DNA of 64,000 nt from Taudactylus pleione (taxonomy: Eukaryota > Chordata > Amphibia > Anura > Myobatrachidae): NCBI GenBank assembly GCA_031769625.1, contig JAUIMM010001409.1, positions 620,001 to 684,000 on the forward strand, read 5' to 3'. Both the position numbers and the translations under genes were made by a program. Under the pieces are notes generated by a model that made no database searches, was not told the DNA's origin, and worked only from the letters and a program-made list of their open reading frames with translations. This document shows positions 15,501-30,479 of this stretch, in pieces (positions within the stretch are counted from its first letter, which is position 1; each line of letters opens with the position of its first letter).

Positions 15501-16957
15501 GTACCTGCATGTGCACTTGTGTCTATGTACCAGCAGTAATGCCTATGGGTATATATACTGTACCTGCATGTGCGCGTGTATCTATGTGCCAGCAGTAATG
15601 CCTATGGGTATATATACTGTACCTGTGTGTGCGCTTGTGTCCATGTGCCAGCAGTAATGCCTATGGGTATATATACTGTACCTGTGTGTGCGCATGTGTC
15701 TATGTGCCAGCAGTAATGCCTATGGGTATATATTCTGTACCTGCGTGTGCGCTTGTGTCTATGTGCCAGCAGTAATGCCTATAGGTATATATACTGTACC
15801 TGCGTGTGTGCTTGTGTCTATGTACCAGCAGTAATGCCTATGGGTATATATACTGTACCTGTGTGTGTGCTTGTGTCTATGTGCCAGCAGTAATGCCTAT
15901 GGGTATATATACTGTACCTGTGTGTGCGCTTGTGTCTATGTGCCAGCAGTAATGCCTATGGGTTTATATATACTGTACCTGTGTGTGCGCGTGTGTCTAT
16001 GTGCCAGCAGTAATGCCTATGGGTATATACTCTGTACCTGTGTGTGCGCTTTTGTCTATGTGCCAGCAGTAATGCCTATGGGTATATATACTGTACCTGC
16101 GTGTGCACTTATGTCTATGTGCCAGCAGTAATGCCTATGGGTATATATACTGTACCTGCGTGTGCGCTTGTGTCTATGTGCCAGCAGTAATGCCTATGGG
16201 TATATATACTGTACCTGTGTGTGCGCTTGTGTCTATGTGCCAGCAGTAATGCCTATGGGTATATATACTGTACCTGCGTGTGTGCTTGTGTCGATGTGCC
16301 AGCAGTAATGCCTATGGGTATATATACTGTACCTGCATGTGTCTATGTGCCAGCAGTAATGCCTATGGGTATAAATACTGTACCTGCGTGTGTGCGCGTG
16401 TGTCTATGTGCCAGCAGTAATGCCTATGGGTATATATACTGTACCTGCGTGTGTGTGCGTGTGTCTATGTGCCAGCAGTAATGCCTATGGGTATATATAC
16501 TGTACCTATGTGTGTGCTTGTGTCTATGTGCCAGCTGTAATGCCTATGGGTATATATACTGTACCTGTGTGTGCACTTGTGTCTATGTGCCAGCAGTAAT
16601 GCCTATGGGTATATATATACTGTACCTGTGTGTGCGCGTGTGTCTATGTGCCAGCAGTAATGCCTATGGGTATATACTCTGTACCTGTGTGTGTGCTTTT
16701 GTCTATGTGCCAGCAGTAATGCCTATGGGTATATATACTGTACCTGCGTGTGCGCTTATGTCTATGTGCCAGCAGTAATGCCTATGGGTATATATACTGT
16801 ACCTGCGTGTGCGCTTGTGTCTATGTGCCAGCAGTAATGCCTATGGGTATATATACTGTACCTGTGTGTGCGCTTGTGTCTATGTGCCAGCAGTAATGCC
16901 TATGGGTATATATACTGTACCTGCGTGTGTGCTTGTGTCTATGTGCCAGCAGTAATG
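9540..16957. repeat. Near-identical 3,709-bp tandem duplication
   Basis: About 9,540-13,248 is followed directly by a second copy at about 13,249-16,957. All landmarks keep a fixed 3,709-bp offset: the ATGTGTATATATACAG unit (9,600/13,309), the GCGCGGGTGTC unit (10,755/14,464), the shortened GTGCCAGCCTATGGG unit (11,293/15,002) and the GGGTTTATATATAC unit (12,253/15,962). Few differences are visible, for example GTAAAGCC at 12,302 against GTAATGCC at 16,011, and GTGCGCTTG at 12,862 against GTGCACTTG at 16,571. This is the largest clean duplication in the array and must be recent. Confidence 0.88.
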
Positions 16958-17109
16958 CCTATGGGTATATATACTGTACCTGCATGTGTCTATGTGCCAG
17001 CAGTAATGCCTATGGGTATAAATACTGTACCTGCGTGTGTGCGCGTGTGTCTATGTGCCAGCAGTAATGCCTATGGGTATATATACTGTACCTGCGTGTG
17101 TGTGCTTGT

Positions 17110-20100
17110 GTCTATGTGCCAGCAGCAATGCCTATGGGTATATATACTGTACCTGTGTGTGTGCTTGTCTCTGTGTGCCAGCAGTAATGCCTACCTGTGT
17201 GTGCGCTTGTGTCTTTGTACCAGCAGTAATGCTTATGGGTATATATACTGTACCTGCGTGTGCACTTGTGTCTATGTGCCAGCAGTAATGCCTATGGGTA
17301 TATATACTGTACCTATATGTGTGCTTGTGTCTATGTGCCAGCAGTAATGCCTATGGGTATATATACTGTACCTGTGTGTGTGCTTGTGTCTATGTGCCAG
17401 CAGTAATGCCTATGGGTATATATACTGTACCTGCGTGTGCGCTTGTGTCTATGTGCCAGCAGTAATGCCTATGGGTATATATACTGTACCTGTGTGTGTT
17501 CTTGTGTCTATGTGCCAGCTGTAATGCCTATGGGTATATATACATACTGTACCTGTGTGTGTGCTTGTGTCTATGTGCCAGCAGTAATGCCTATGGGTAT
17601 ATATACTGTACCTGTGTGTGTGCTTGTGTCTGTGTGTCAGCAGTAATGCCTACCTGTGTGTGCGCTTGTGTCTATGTACCAGCAGTAATGCCTATGGGTA
17701 TATATACTGTACCTGCATGTGCGCTTGTGTCTATGTGCCAGCAGTAATGCCTATGGGTATATATACTGTACCTGCATGTGCGCTTGTGTCTATGTACCAG
17801 CAGTAATGCCTATGGGTATATATACTGTACCTGCATGTGCGCGTGTGTCTATGTACCAGCAGTAATGCCTATTGGTATATATACTGTACCTGCATGTGCG
17901 CGTGTGTCTATGTGCCAGCAGTAATGCCTATGGGTATATATACTGTACCTGTGTGTTCGCTTGTGTCTATGTGCCAGCAGTAATGCCTATGGTTATATAT
18001 ACTGTACCTGTGTGTGTCCATATGTCTATGTGCCAGCAGTAATGCCTATGGGTATATATTCTGTACCTGCATGTGCGCTTGTGTCTATGTGCCAGCAGTA
18101 ATGCATATAGGTATATATACTGTACCTGCGTGTGTGCTTGTGTTTATGTGCCAGCAGTAATGCCTATGGGTATATATACTGTACCTGTGTGTGTGCTTGT
18201 GTCTATGTGCCAGCAGTAATGTCTATTGGTATATATACTGTACCTGTGTGTGCGCTTGTGTCTATGTGCCAGCAGTAATACCTATGGGTATATATATACT
18301 GTACCTGTGTGTGCGCGTGTGTCTATGTGCCAGCAGTAATGCCTATGGGTATATATACTGTACCTGTGTGAGTGCTTGTGTCTATGTGCCAGCAGTAATG
18401 GCTATGGGTATATTTACTGTACCTGCATGTGCGCTTGTGTCTATGTCCCAGCAGTAATGCCTCTGGGTATATATACTGTACCTGCGTGTGCGCTTGTGTC
18501 TATGTGCCAACAGTAATGCCTACCTGTGTGTGCACTTGTGTCTATGTACCAGCAGTAATGCCTATGGGTATATATACTGTACCTGCATGTGCGCTTGTGT
18601 CTATGTGCCAGCAGTAATGCCTATGGGTATATATACTGTACCTGTGTGTGTGCTTGTGTCTATGTGCCAGCTGTAATGCCTATGGGTATATATACAGTAC
18701 CTGCGTGTTCGCTTATGTCTGTGTGCCAGCTGTAATGCCTATGTGTATATATACTGTACCTGTGTGTGTGCTTGTGCCTATGTGCCAGCAGTAATGCCTA
18801 TGGGAATATTTACTGTACCTGCATGTGCGCTTGTGTCAATGTGCCAGCAGTAATGCCTATGGGTATATATACTGTACCTGCCTGTGCGCTTGTGTCTATG
18901 TGCCAGCAGTAATGCCAATGGGTATATATACTGTACCTGTGTGTGTGCTTGTGTCTATGTGCCAGCAGTAATGCCTATGGGTATATATACTGTACCTTCG
19001 TGTGCACTTGTGTGTTTGTGCCAGCAGTAATGCCTATGGTTATATATACTGTACCTGCGTGTGCACTTGTGTGTTTGTGCCAGCTGTAATGCCTATGGGT
19101 ATATATACTGTACCTGCATGTGCGCTTGTGTCTATGTGCCAGCTGTAATGCCTATGGGTATATTTACTGTACATGCGTGTGCGCTTGTGTGTATGTGCCA
19201 GCAGTAATGCCTATGGGTATATATGCTGTACATGCTTGTGGGCTTGTGTCTATGTGGCAGCAGTAATGCCTATGGGTATATATACTGTACCTGTGTGTGT
19301 ACTTGTGTCTGTGTGCCAGCCCAGCAGTAATGCCTATGGGTATATATACTGTACTTGTGTGTGCGCTTGTGTCTATGTGCCAGCAGTAATGCCTATGGGT
19401 TTATATACTGTACCTGCATATGCGCTTGTGTCTGTGTGCCAGCAGTAATGCATATGGGTATATATAGTGTACCTGTGTGTGCGCTTGTGTCTATGTGCCA
19501 GCAGTAATGCTTATGGGTATATATACTGTACCTGTGTGTGTTCTTGTGTCTATGTGCCAGCAGTAATGCCTATGGGTATATATACTGTACCTGCATGTGC
19601 GATTGTGTCTATGTGCCAGCAGTAATGCCTATATGTATATATACTGTACCTGCGTGTGCGCTTATGTCTATGTGCCAGCAGTAATGCCTATGGATATATA
19701 TACTGTACCTGTGTGTGCACTTGTGTCGATGTGCCAGCAGTAATGCCTATGGGTATATATACTGTACCTGCATGTGCGCTTGTGTCTATGTGCCAGCAGT
19801 AATGCCTATGGGTATATATACTGTACCTGCATGTGCGCTTGTGTCTATGTACCAGCAGTAATGCCTATGGGTATATATACTGTACCTGCATGTGCACTTG
19901 TGTCTATGTACCAGCAGTAATGCCTATAGGTATATATACTGTACCTGCATGTGTGCTTGTGTCTATGTACCAGCAGTAATGCCTATGGGTATATATACTG
20001 TACCTGTGTGTGTGCTTGTGTCTATGTGCCAGCAGTAATGCCTATGGGTATATATACTGTACCTGTGTGTGCGCTTGTGTCTATGTGCCAGCAGTAATGC

Positions 20101-23100
20101 CTATGGGTATATATATACTGTACCTGTGTGTGCGCGTGTGTCTATGTGCCAGCAGTAATGCCTATGGGTATATACTCTGTACCTGTGTGTGCGCTTGTGT
20201 CTATGTGCCAGCAGTAATGCCTATGGGTATATATACTGTACCTGCGTGTGCGCTTATGTCTATGTGCCAGCAGTAATGCCTATGGGTATATATACTGTAC
20301 CTGCGTGTGCGCTTGTGTCTATGTGCCAGCAGTAATGCCTATGGGTATATATACTGTACCTGTTTGTGCGCTTGTGTCTAAGTGCCAGCAGTAATGCCTA
20401 TGGGTATATATACTGTACCTGCGTGTGTGCTTGTGTCGATGTGCCAGCAGTAATGCCTATGGGTATATATACTGTACCTGCATGTGTCTATGTGCCAGCA
20501 GTAATGCCTATGGGTATAAATACTGTACCTGCGTGTGTGCACGTGTGTCTATGTGCCAGCAGTAATGCCTATGGGTATATATACTGTACCTGCGTGTGTG
20601 TGCGTGTGTCTATGTGCCAGCAGTAATGCCTATGGGTATATATACTGTACCTATGTGTGTGCTTGTGTCTATGTGCCAGCTGTAATGCCTATGGGAATAT
20701 ATACATACTGTATCTGTGTGTGTGCTTGTGTCTATGTGCCAGCAGCAATGCCTATGGGTATATATACTGTACCTGTGTGTGTGCTTGTCTCTGTGTGCCA
20801 GCAGTAATGCCTACCTGTGTGTGCGCTTGTGTCTTTGTACCAGCAGTAATGCCTATGGGTATATATACTGTACCTGCGTGTGCACTTGTGTCTATGTGCC
20901 AGCAGTAATGCCTATGGGTATATATACTGTACCTATGTGTGTGCTTGTGTCTATGTGCCAGCAGTAATGCCTATGGGTATATATACTGTACCTGTGTGTG
21001 TGCTTGTGTCTATGTGCCAGCAGTAATGCCTATGGGTATATATACTGTACCTGTGTGTGCGCTTGTGTCTATGTGCCAGCAGTAATGCCTATGGGTATAT
21101 ATACTGTACCTGTGTGTGTTCTTGTGTCTATGTGCCAGCTGTAATGCCTATGGGTATATATACATACTGTACCTGTGTGTGTGCTTGTGTCTATGTGCCA
21201 GCAGTAATGCCTATGGGTATATATACTGTACCTGTGTGTGTGCTTGTGTCTGTGTGTCAGCAGTAATGCCTACCTGTGTGTGCCCTTGTGTCTATGTACC
21301 AGCAGTAATGCCTATGGGTATATATACTGTACCTGCATGTGCGCTTGTGTCTATGTGCCAGCAGTAATGCCTATGGGTATATATACTGTACCTGCATGTG
21401 CGCTTGTGTCTATGTACCAGCAGTAATGCCTATGGATATATATACTGTACCTGCATGTGCGCGTGTGTCTATGTACCAGCAGTAATGCCTATGGGTATAT
21501 ATACTGTACCTGCATGTGCGCGTGTGTCTATGTGCCAGCAGTAATGCCTATGGGTATATATACTGTACCTGTGTGTTCGCTTGTGTCTATGTGCCAGCAG
21601 TAATGCCTATGGGTATATATACTGTACCTGTGTGTGTCCATATGTCTATGTGCCAGCAGTAATGCCTATGGGTATATATTCTGTACCTGCATGTGCGCTT
21701 GTGTCTATGTGCCAGCAGTAATGCCTATAGGTATATATACTGTACCTGCGTGTGTGCTTGTGTTTATGTGCCAGCAGTAATGCCTATGGGTATATATACT
21801 GTACCTGTGTGTGTGCTTGTGTCTATGTGCCAGCAGTAATGTCTATGGGTATATATACTGTACCTGTGTGTGCGCTTGTGTCTATGTGCCAGCAGTAATG
21901 CCTATGGGTATATATATACTGTACCTGTGTGTGCGTGTGTGTCTATGTGCCAGCAGTAATGCCTATGGGTATATATACTGTACCTGTGTGAGTGCTTGTG
22001 TCTATGTGCCAGCAGTAATGCCTATGGGTATATTTACTGTACCTGCATGTGCGCTTGTGTCTATGTCCCAGCAGTAATGCCTCTTGGTATATATACTGTA
22101 CCTGCGTGTGTGCTTGTGTCTATGTGCCAGCAGTAATGCCTACCTGTGTGTGCACTTGTGTCTATGTACCAGCAGTAATGCCTATGGGTATATATACTGT
22201 ACCTGCATGTGCGCTTGTGTCTATGTGCCAGCAGTAATGCCTATGGGTATATATACTGTACCTGTGTGTGTGCTTGTGTCTATGTGCCAGCAGTAATGCC
22301 AATGGGTATATTTACTGTACCTGCATGTGCACTTGTGTCAATGTGCCAGCAGTAATGCCTATGGGTATATATACTGTACCTGTGTGTGTGCTTGTGCCTA
22401 TGAGCCAGCAGTAATGCCTATGGGTATATTTACTGTACCTGCATGTGCGCTTGTGTCAATGTGCCAGCAGTAATGCCTATGGGTATATATACTGTACCTG
22501 CCTGTGCGCTTGTGTCTATGTGCCAGCAGTAATGCCAATGGGTATATATACTGTACCTGCGTGTGCACTTGTGTGTTTGTGCCAGCAGTAATGCCTATGG
22601 GTATATATACTGTACCTGCGTGTGCACTTGTGTGTTTGTGCCAGCAGTAATGCCTATGGGTATATATACTGTACCTGCGTGTGCACTTGTGTGTTTGTGC
22701 CAGCTGTAATGCCTATGGGTATATATACTGTACCTGTGTGTGCGCTTATGTCTATGTACCAGCAGTAATGCCTATGGGTATATATACTGTACCTGCATGT
22801 GCGCTTGTGTCTATGTGCCAGCTGTAATGCCTATGGGTATATTTACTGTACATGCGTGTGCGCTTGTGTGTATGTGCCAGCAGTAATGCCTATGGGTATA
22901 TATGCTGTACATGCTTGTGGGCTTGTGTCTATGTGGCAGCAGTAATGCCTATGGGTATATATACTGTACCTGTGTGTGTACTTGTGTCTGTGTGCCAGCC
23001 CAGCAGTAATGCCTAAGGGTATATATACTGTACTTGTGTGTGCGCTTGTGTCTATGTGCCAGCAGTAATGCCTATGGGTTTATATACTGTACCTACATAT

Positions 23101-23200
23101 GCGCTTGTGTCTGTGTGCCAGCAGTAATGCATATGGGTATATATAGTGTACCTGTGTGTGCGCTTGTGTCTATGTGCCAGCAGTAATGCCTATGGGTATA
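17110..23200. repeat. Duplicated satellite block, 3,620-3,679 bp apart
   Basis: About 17,110-19,520 matches about 20,730-23,200. The offset is 3,620 bp from the GCAGCAATG landmark (17,121/20,741) through the GTGTGTCCATATGTC unit (18,008/21,628). It becomes 3,679 bp by the ACATGCGTGTG landmark (19,171/22,850), showing one extra unit. The stretch between the copies (19,520-20,730) instead resembles parts of 15.2-16.7 kb, so the copies are not simply adjacent. Confidence 0.75.
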
Positions 23201-25109
23201 TATACTGTACCTGCATGTGCGCTCATGTCTATGTGCCAGCTGTAATGCCTATTGGTATATACACTGTACCTGCGTGTGTCTAAGTGCCAGCAGTAATGCC
23301 TATGGGTATATATACTGTACCTGCGTGTGCGCTTCTGTCTATGTTCCAGCAGTAACGCCTATGGCTATATATACTGTATCTGCATGTGCGCTTGTGTCTA
23401 TGTCCCAGCAGTAATGCCTATGGGTATATATTCTGTACCTGCGTGTGCACTTGTGTCTATGTGCCCGCAGTAATGCCTATAGGTAAATATACTGTACCTG
23501 CGTGTGTGCTTGTGTCTATGTGCCACCAGTAATGCCTATGGGTATATATACTGTACCTGCGTGTGTGCGTGTGTCTGTGTGCCAGCAGTAGTGCCTATTG
23601 GTATATATACTGTACCTGTGTGTGCGTTTGTGTCTAAGTGCCAGCAGTAATGCCTATGGATATATAAACTGTACATGCGTGTGCGCTTCTGTCTATGTGC
23701 CAGCAGTAATGGCAATGGGTATATATACTGTACCTGTGTGTGCGCTTGTGTCTATGTACCAGCAGTAATGCCTATGGGTATATATACTGTACTTGCATGT
23801 GCGCTTGTGTCTATGTGCCAGCAGTAATGCCTATGGGTATATATACTGTACCTGCATGTGCGCTTGTGTCTATGTGCCAGCAGTAATGCCTATGGGTAGA
23901 TATACTGTACCTGTGTGTGTGCTTGAGTCTATGTGCCAGCAGTAATGCCTATGGGTATATATACTGTACCTGCGTGTGCGCTTGTGTCTATGTGCCAGCA
24001 GTAATGCCTATGGGTATATATACTGTACCTGTGTGTGTGCTTGTGTCTATGTGTCAGCTGTAATGCCTATGGGTATACATACTGTACCTGTGTGTGTGCT
24101 TGTGTCTATGTGCCAGCAGTAATGCCTATGGGTATATATACTGTACCTGTGTGTGTGCTTGTGTCTGTGTGTCAGCAGTAATGCCTACCTGTGTGTGCGC
24201 TTGTGTCTATGTGCCAGCAGTAATGCCTATGGGTATATATACTGTACCTGTGTGTGTGCTTGTGTCTCTGTGCCAGCAGTAATGCCTATGGGTATATATA
24301 CTGTACCTGCTTGTGTCTGTGTGTCAGCAGTAATGCCTACCTGTGTGTGCGCTTGTGTCTATGTGCCAGCAGTAATGCCTATGGGTATATATACTGTACC
24401 TGTGTGTGCGCTTGTGTCGATGTGCCAGCCGTAATGCCTATGGGTATATATACTGTACCTGTGTGTGTGCTTGTGTCTATGTGCCAGCAGTAATGCCTAT
24501 GGGTATATATACTGTACCTGTGTGTGTTCTTGTGTCTATGTGCCAGCAGTAATGCCTATGGGTATATATACTGTACCTGCATGTGCGCTTGTGTCTATGT
24601 GCCAGCAGTAATGCCTATGTGTATATATACTGTACCTGCGTGTGCGCTTATGTCTATGTGCCAGCAGTAATGCCTATGGGTATATATATACTGTACCTGT
24701 GTGTGCGCTTGTGTCGATGTGCCAGCAGTAATGCCTATGGGTTTATATACTGTACCTGCATGTGCGCTTGTGTCTATGTGCCAGCAGTAATGCCTATGGG
24801 TATATATACTGTACCTGCGTGTGCGCTTGTGTCGATGTGCCAGCAGTAATGCCTATGGGTATATATACTGTACCTGCATGTGTCTATGTGCCAGCAGTAA
24901 TGCCTATGGGTATAAATACTGTACATGCGTGTGTGCGCGTGTGTCTATGTGCCAGCAGTAATGCCTATGGGTATATATACTGTACCTGCGTGTGTGTGCG
25001 TGTGTCTATGTGCCAGCAGTAATGCCTATGGGTATATATACTGTACCTATGTGTGTGCTTGTGTCTATGTGCCAGCTGTAATGCCTATGGGTATATATAC
25101 ATACTGTAC

Positions 25110-28100
25110 CTGTGTGTGTGCTTGTGTCTATGTGCCAGCAGCAATGCCTATGGGTATATATACTGTACCTGTGTGTGTGCTTGTGTCTGTGTGCCAGCAG
25201 TAATGCCTACCTGTGTGTGCGCTTGTGTCTTTGTACCAGCACTAATGCCTATGGGTATATATACTGTACCTGCGTGTGCACTTGTGTCTATGTGCCAGCA
25301 GTAATGCCTATGGGTATATATACTGTACCTATGTGTGTGCTTGTGTCTATGTGCCAGCAGTAATGCCTATGGGTATATATACTGTACCTGCGTGTGTGCT
25401 TGTGTCTATGTGCCAGCAGTAATGCCTATGGGTATATATACTGTACCTGCGTGTGCGTTTGTGTCTATGTGCCAGCAGTAATGCCTATGGGTATATATAC
25501 TGTACCTGTGTGTGTGCTTGTGTCTATGTGCCAGCTGTAATGCCTATGGGTATATATACATACTGTACCTGTGTGTGTGCTTGTGTCTATGTGCCAGCAG
25601 TAATGCCTATGGGTATATATACTGTACCTGTGTGTGTGCTTGTGTCTGTGTGTCAGCAGTAATGCCTACCTGTGTGTGCGCTTGTGTCTATGTACCAGCA
25701 GTAATGCCTATGGGTATATATACTGTACCTGCGTGTGCCCTTGTGTCGATGTGCCAGCAGTAATGCCTACCTGTGTGTGCGCTTGTGTCTATGTGCCAGC
25801 AGTAATGCCTATGGGTATATATACTGTACCTGTGTGTGTGCTTGTGTCTCTGTGCCAGCAGTAATGCCTATGGGTATATATACTGTACCTGCGTGTGTCT
25901 ATGTGCCAGCAGTAATGCCTATGGGTATATATACTGTACCTGTGTGTGTGCTTGTGTCTATGTGCCAGCAGTAATGCCTATGGGTATATATGCTGTACCT
26001 GTGTGTGCGCGTGTGTCTATGTGCCAGCAGTAATGCCTATGGGTATATATACTGTACCTGTGTGTGCGCTTGTGTCGATGTGCCAGCCGTAATGCCTATG
26101 GGTATATATACTGTACCTGTGTGTGTGCTTGTGTCTATGTGCCAGCAGTAATGCCTATGGGTATATATACTGTACCTGTGTGTGTTCTTGTGTCTATGTG
26201 CCAGCAGTAATGCCTATGGGTATATATACTGTACCTGCATGTGCGCTTGTGTCTATGTGCCAGCAGTAATGCCTATGTGTATATATACTGTACCTGCGTG
26301 TGCGCTTGTGTCTATGTGCCAGCAGTAATGCCTATGGGTATATATATACTGTACGTGTGTGCACTTGTGTCGATGTGCCAGCAGTAATGCCTATGGGTAT
26401 ATATACTGTACCTGCATGTGCGCTTGTGTCTATGTGCCAGCAGTAATGCCTATGGGTATATATACTGTACCTGCATGTGCGCTTGTGTCTATGTACCAGC
26501 AGTAATGCCTATGGGTATATATACTGTACCTGCATGTGCGCATGTGTCTATGTACCAGTAGTAATGCCTATGGGTATATATACTGTACCTGCATGTGCGC
26601 GTGTGTCTATGTGCCAGCAGTAATGCCTATGGGTATATATACTGTTCCTGTGTGTTCGCTTGTGTCTATGTGCAGCAGTAATGCCTATGGGATTATATAC
26701 TGTACCTGTGTGTGTCCATGTGTCTATGTGCCAGCAGTAATGCCTATGGGTATATATTCTGTACCTGCATGTGCGCTTGTGTCTATGTGCCAGCAGTAAT
26801 GCCTATAGGTATATATACTGTACCTGCGTGTGTGCTTGTGTCTATGTGCCAGCAGTAATGCCTATGAGTATATATACTGTACCTGTGTGTGTGCTTGTGT
26901 CTATGTGCCAGCAGTAATGTCTATGGGTATATATACTGTACCTGTGTGTGCGCTTGTGTCTATGTGCCAGCAGTAATGCCTATGGGTATATATATACTGT
27001 ACCTGTGTGTGCTCGTGTGTCTATGTGCCAGCAGTAATGCCTCTGGGTATATATACTGTACCTGTGTGAGTGCTTGTGTCTATGTGCCAGCAGTAATGCC
27101 TATGGGTATATTTACTGTACCTGCATGTGCGCTTGTGTCTATGTCCCAGCAGTATTGCCTATGGGTATATATATACTGTACCTGTGTGTGCGCGTGTGTC
27201 TATGTGCCAGCAGTAATGCCTCTGGGTATATATACTGTACCTGCGTGTGCGCTTGTGTCTATGTGCCAGCAGTAATGCCTACCTGTGTGTGCACATGTGT
27301 CTATGTACCAGCAGTAATGCCTATGGGTATATATACTGTACTTGCATGTGCGCTTGTGTCTATGTGCCAGCAGTAATGCCTATGGGTATATATACTGTAC
27401 CTGTGTGTGTGCTTGTGTCTATGTGCCAGCTGTAATGCCTATGGGTATATATACAGTACCAGCGTTTTCGCTTCTGTCTGTGTGCCAGCTGTAATGCCTA
27501 TGTGTATATATACTGTACCTGTGTGTGTGCTTGTGCCTATGTGCCAGCAGTAATGCCTATGGGTATATTTACTGTACCTGCATGTGCGCTTGTGTCAATT
27601 TACCAGCAGTAATGCCTATGGGTATATATACTGTACCTGCATGTGCGCTTGTGTCTATGTGCCAGCAGTAATGCCAATGGGTATATATACTGTACCTGTG
27701 TGTGTGCTTGTGTCTATGTGCCAGCAGCAATGCCTATGGGTATATATACTGTACCTGTGTGTGTGCTTGTGTCTGTGTGCCAGCAGTAATGCCTACCTGT
27801 GTGTGCGCTTGTGTCTTTGTACCAGCAGTAATGCCTATGGGTATATATACTGTACCTGCGTGTGCACTTGTGTCTATGTGCCAGCAGTAATGCCTATGGG
27901 TATATATACTGTACCTATGTGTGTGCTTGTGTCTATGTGCCAGCAGTAATGCCTATGGGTATATATACTGTACCTGCGTGTGTGCTTGTGTCTATGTGCC
28001 AGCAGTAATGCCTATGGGTATATATACTGTACCTGCGTGTGCGCTTGTGTCTATGTGCCAGCAGTAATGCCTATGGGTATATATACTGTACCTGTGTGTG

Positions 28101-30001
28101 TGCTTGTGTCTATGTGCCAGCTGTAATGCCTATGGGTATATATACATACTGTACCTGTGTGTGTGCTTGTGTCTATGTGCCAGCAGTAATGCCTATGGGT
28201 ATATATACTGTACCTGTGTGTGTGCTTGTGTCTGTGTGTCAGCAGTAATGCCTACCTGTGTGTGCGCTTGTGTCTATGTACCAGCAGTAATGCCTATGGG
28301 TATATATACTGTACCTGCGTGTGCCCTTGTGTCGATGTGCCAGCAGTAATGCCTACCTGTGTGTGCGCTTGTGTCTATGTGCCAGCAGTAATGCCTATGG
28401 GTATATATACTGTACCTGTGTGTGTGCTTGTGTCTCTGTGCCAGCAGTAATGCCTATGGGTATATATACTGTACCTGCATGTGTCTATGTGCCAGCAGTA
28501 ATGCCTATGGGTATATATACTGTACCTGTGTGTGTGCTTGTGTCTATGTGCCAGCAGTAATGCCTATGGGTATATATGCTGTACCTGTGTGTGCGCGTGT
28601 GTCTATGTGCCAGCAGTAATGCCTATGGGTATATATACTGTACCTGTGTGTGCGCTTGTGTCGATGTGCCAGCCGTAATGCCTATGGGTATATATACTGT
28701 ACCTGTGTGTGTGCTTGTGTCTATGTGCCAGCAGTAATGCCTATGGGTATATATACTGTACCTGTGTGTGTTCTTGTGTCTATGTGCCAGCAGTAATGCC
28801 TATGGGTATATATACTGTACCTGCATGTGCGCGTGTGTCTATGTACCAGCAGTAATGCCTATGGGTATATATACTGTACCTGCATGTGCGCGTGTGTCTA
28901 TGTGCCAGCAGTAATGCCTATGGGTATATATACTGTACCTGTGTGTTCGCTTGTGTCTATGTGCAGCAGTAATGCCTATGGGTTTATATACTGTACCTGT
29001 GTGTGTCCATGTGTCTATGTGCCAGCAGTAATGCCTATGGATATATATTCTGTACCTGCATGTGCGCTTGTGTCTATGTGCCAGCAGTAATGCCTATAGG
29101 TATATATACTGTACCTGCGTGTGTGCTTGTGTCTATGTGCCAGCAGTAATGCCTATGAGTATATATACTGTACCTGTGTGTGTGCTTGTGTCTATGTGCC
29201 AGCAGTAATGTCTATGGGTATATATACTGTACCTGTGTGTGCGCTTGTGTCTATGTGCCAGCAGTAATGCCTATGGGTATATATATACTGTACCTGTGTG
29301 TGCTCGTGTGTCTATGTGCCAGCAGTAATGCCTCTGGGTATATATACTGTACCTGTGTGAGTGCTTGTGTCTATGTGCCAGCAGTAATGCCTATGGGTAT
29401 ATTTACAGTACCTGCATGTGCGCTTGTGTCTATGTCCCAGCAATATTGCCTATGGGTATATATATACTGTACCTGTGTGTGCGCGTGTGTCTATGTGCCA
29501 GCAGTAATGCCTCTGGGTATATATACTGTACCTGCGTGTGCGCTTGTGTCTATGTGCCAGCAGTAATGCCTACCTGTATGTGCACTTGTGTCTATGTACC
29601 AGCAGTAATGCCTATGGGTATATATACTGTACTTGCATGTGCGCTTGTGTCTATGTGCCAGCAGTAATGCATTTGGGTATATATACTGTACCTGTGTGTG
29701 TGCTTGTGTCTATGTGCCAGCTGTAATGCCTATGGGTATATATACAGTACCAGCGTTTTCGCTTCTGTCTGTGTGCCAGCTGTAATGCCTATGTGTATAT
29801 ATACTGTACCTGTGTGTGTGCTTGTGCCTATGTGCCAGCAGTAATGCCTATGGGTATATTTACTGTACCTGCATGTGCGCTTGTGTCAATGTGCCAGCAG
29901 TAATGCCTATGGGTATATATACTGTAACTGCATGTGCGCTTGTGTCTATGTGCCAGCAGTAATGCCAATGGGTATATATACTGTACCTGTGTGTGTGCTT
30001 G
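25110..30001. repeat. Tandem duplication of about 2,586 bp, second copy 295 bp shorter
   Basis: About 25,110-27,695 is followed by about 27,696-30,001. The offset is 2,586 bp from the GCAGCAATG landmark (25,138/27,724) to the GCCAGCCGTAATG unit (26,083/28,669). It is 2,291 bp from about 26,528/28,819 onward. The 295-bp difference is exactly five 59-bp units, so the second copy lost five units internally. Shared rare variants include the 58-bp ATGTGCAGCAGTAATG unit (26,668/28,959) and CAGTACCAGCGTTTTCG (27,454/29,745). Confidence 0.82.
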
Positions 30002-30479
30002 TGTGTTTGTGCCAGCAGTAATGCCTATGGGTATATATACTGTACCTGCGTGTGCACTTGTGTGTTTTTGTGCCAGCTGTAATGCCTATGGGTATATATA
30101 CTGTACCTGCATGTGCGCTTGTGTCTATGTGCCAGCTGTAATGCCTATGGGTATATTTACTGTACATGCGTGTGCGCTTGTGTGTATGTGCCAGCAGTAA
30201 TGCCTATGGGTATATATGCTGTACATGCTTGTGGGCTTGTGTCTATGTGGCAGCAGTAATGCCTATGGGTATATATACTGTACCTGTGTGTGTACTTGTG
30301 TCTGTGTGCCAGCCCAGCAGTAATGCCTATGGGTATATATACTGTACTTGTGTGTGCGCTTGTGTCTATGTGCCAGCAGTAATGCCTATGGGTTTATATA
30401 CTGTACCTGCATATGCGCTTGTGTCTGTGTGCCAGCAGTAATGCATATGGGTATATATAGTGTACCTGTGTGTGCGCTT

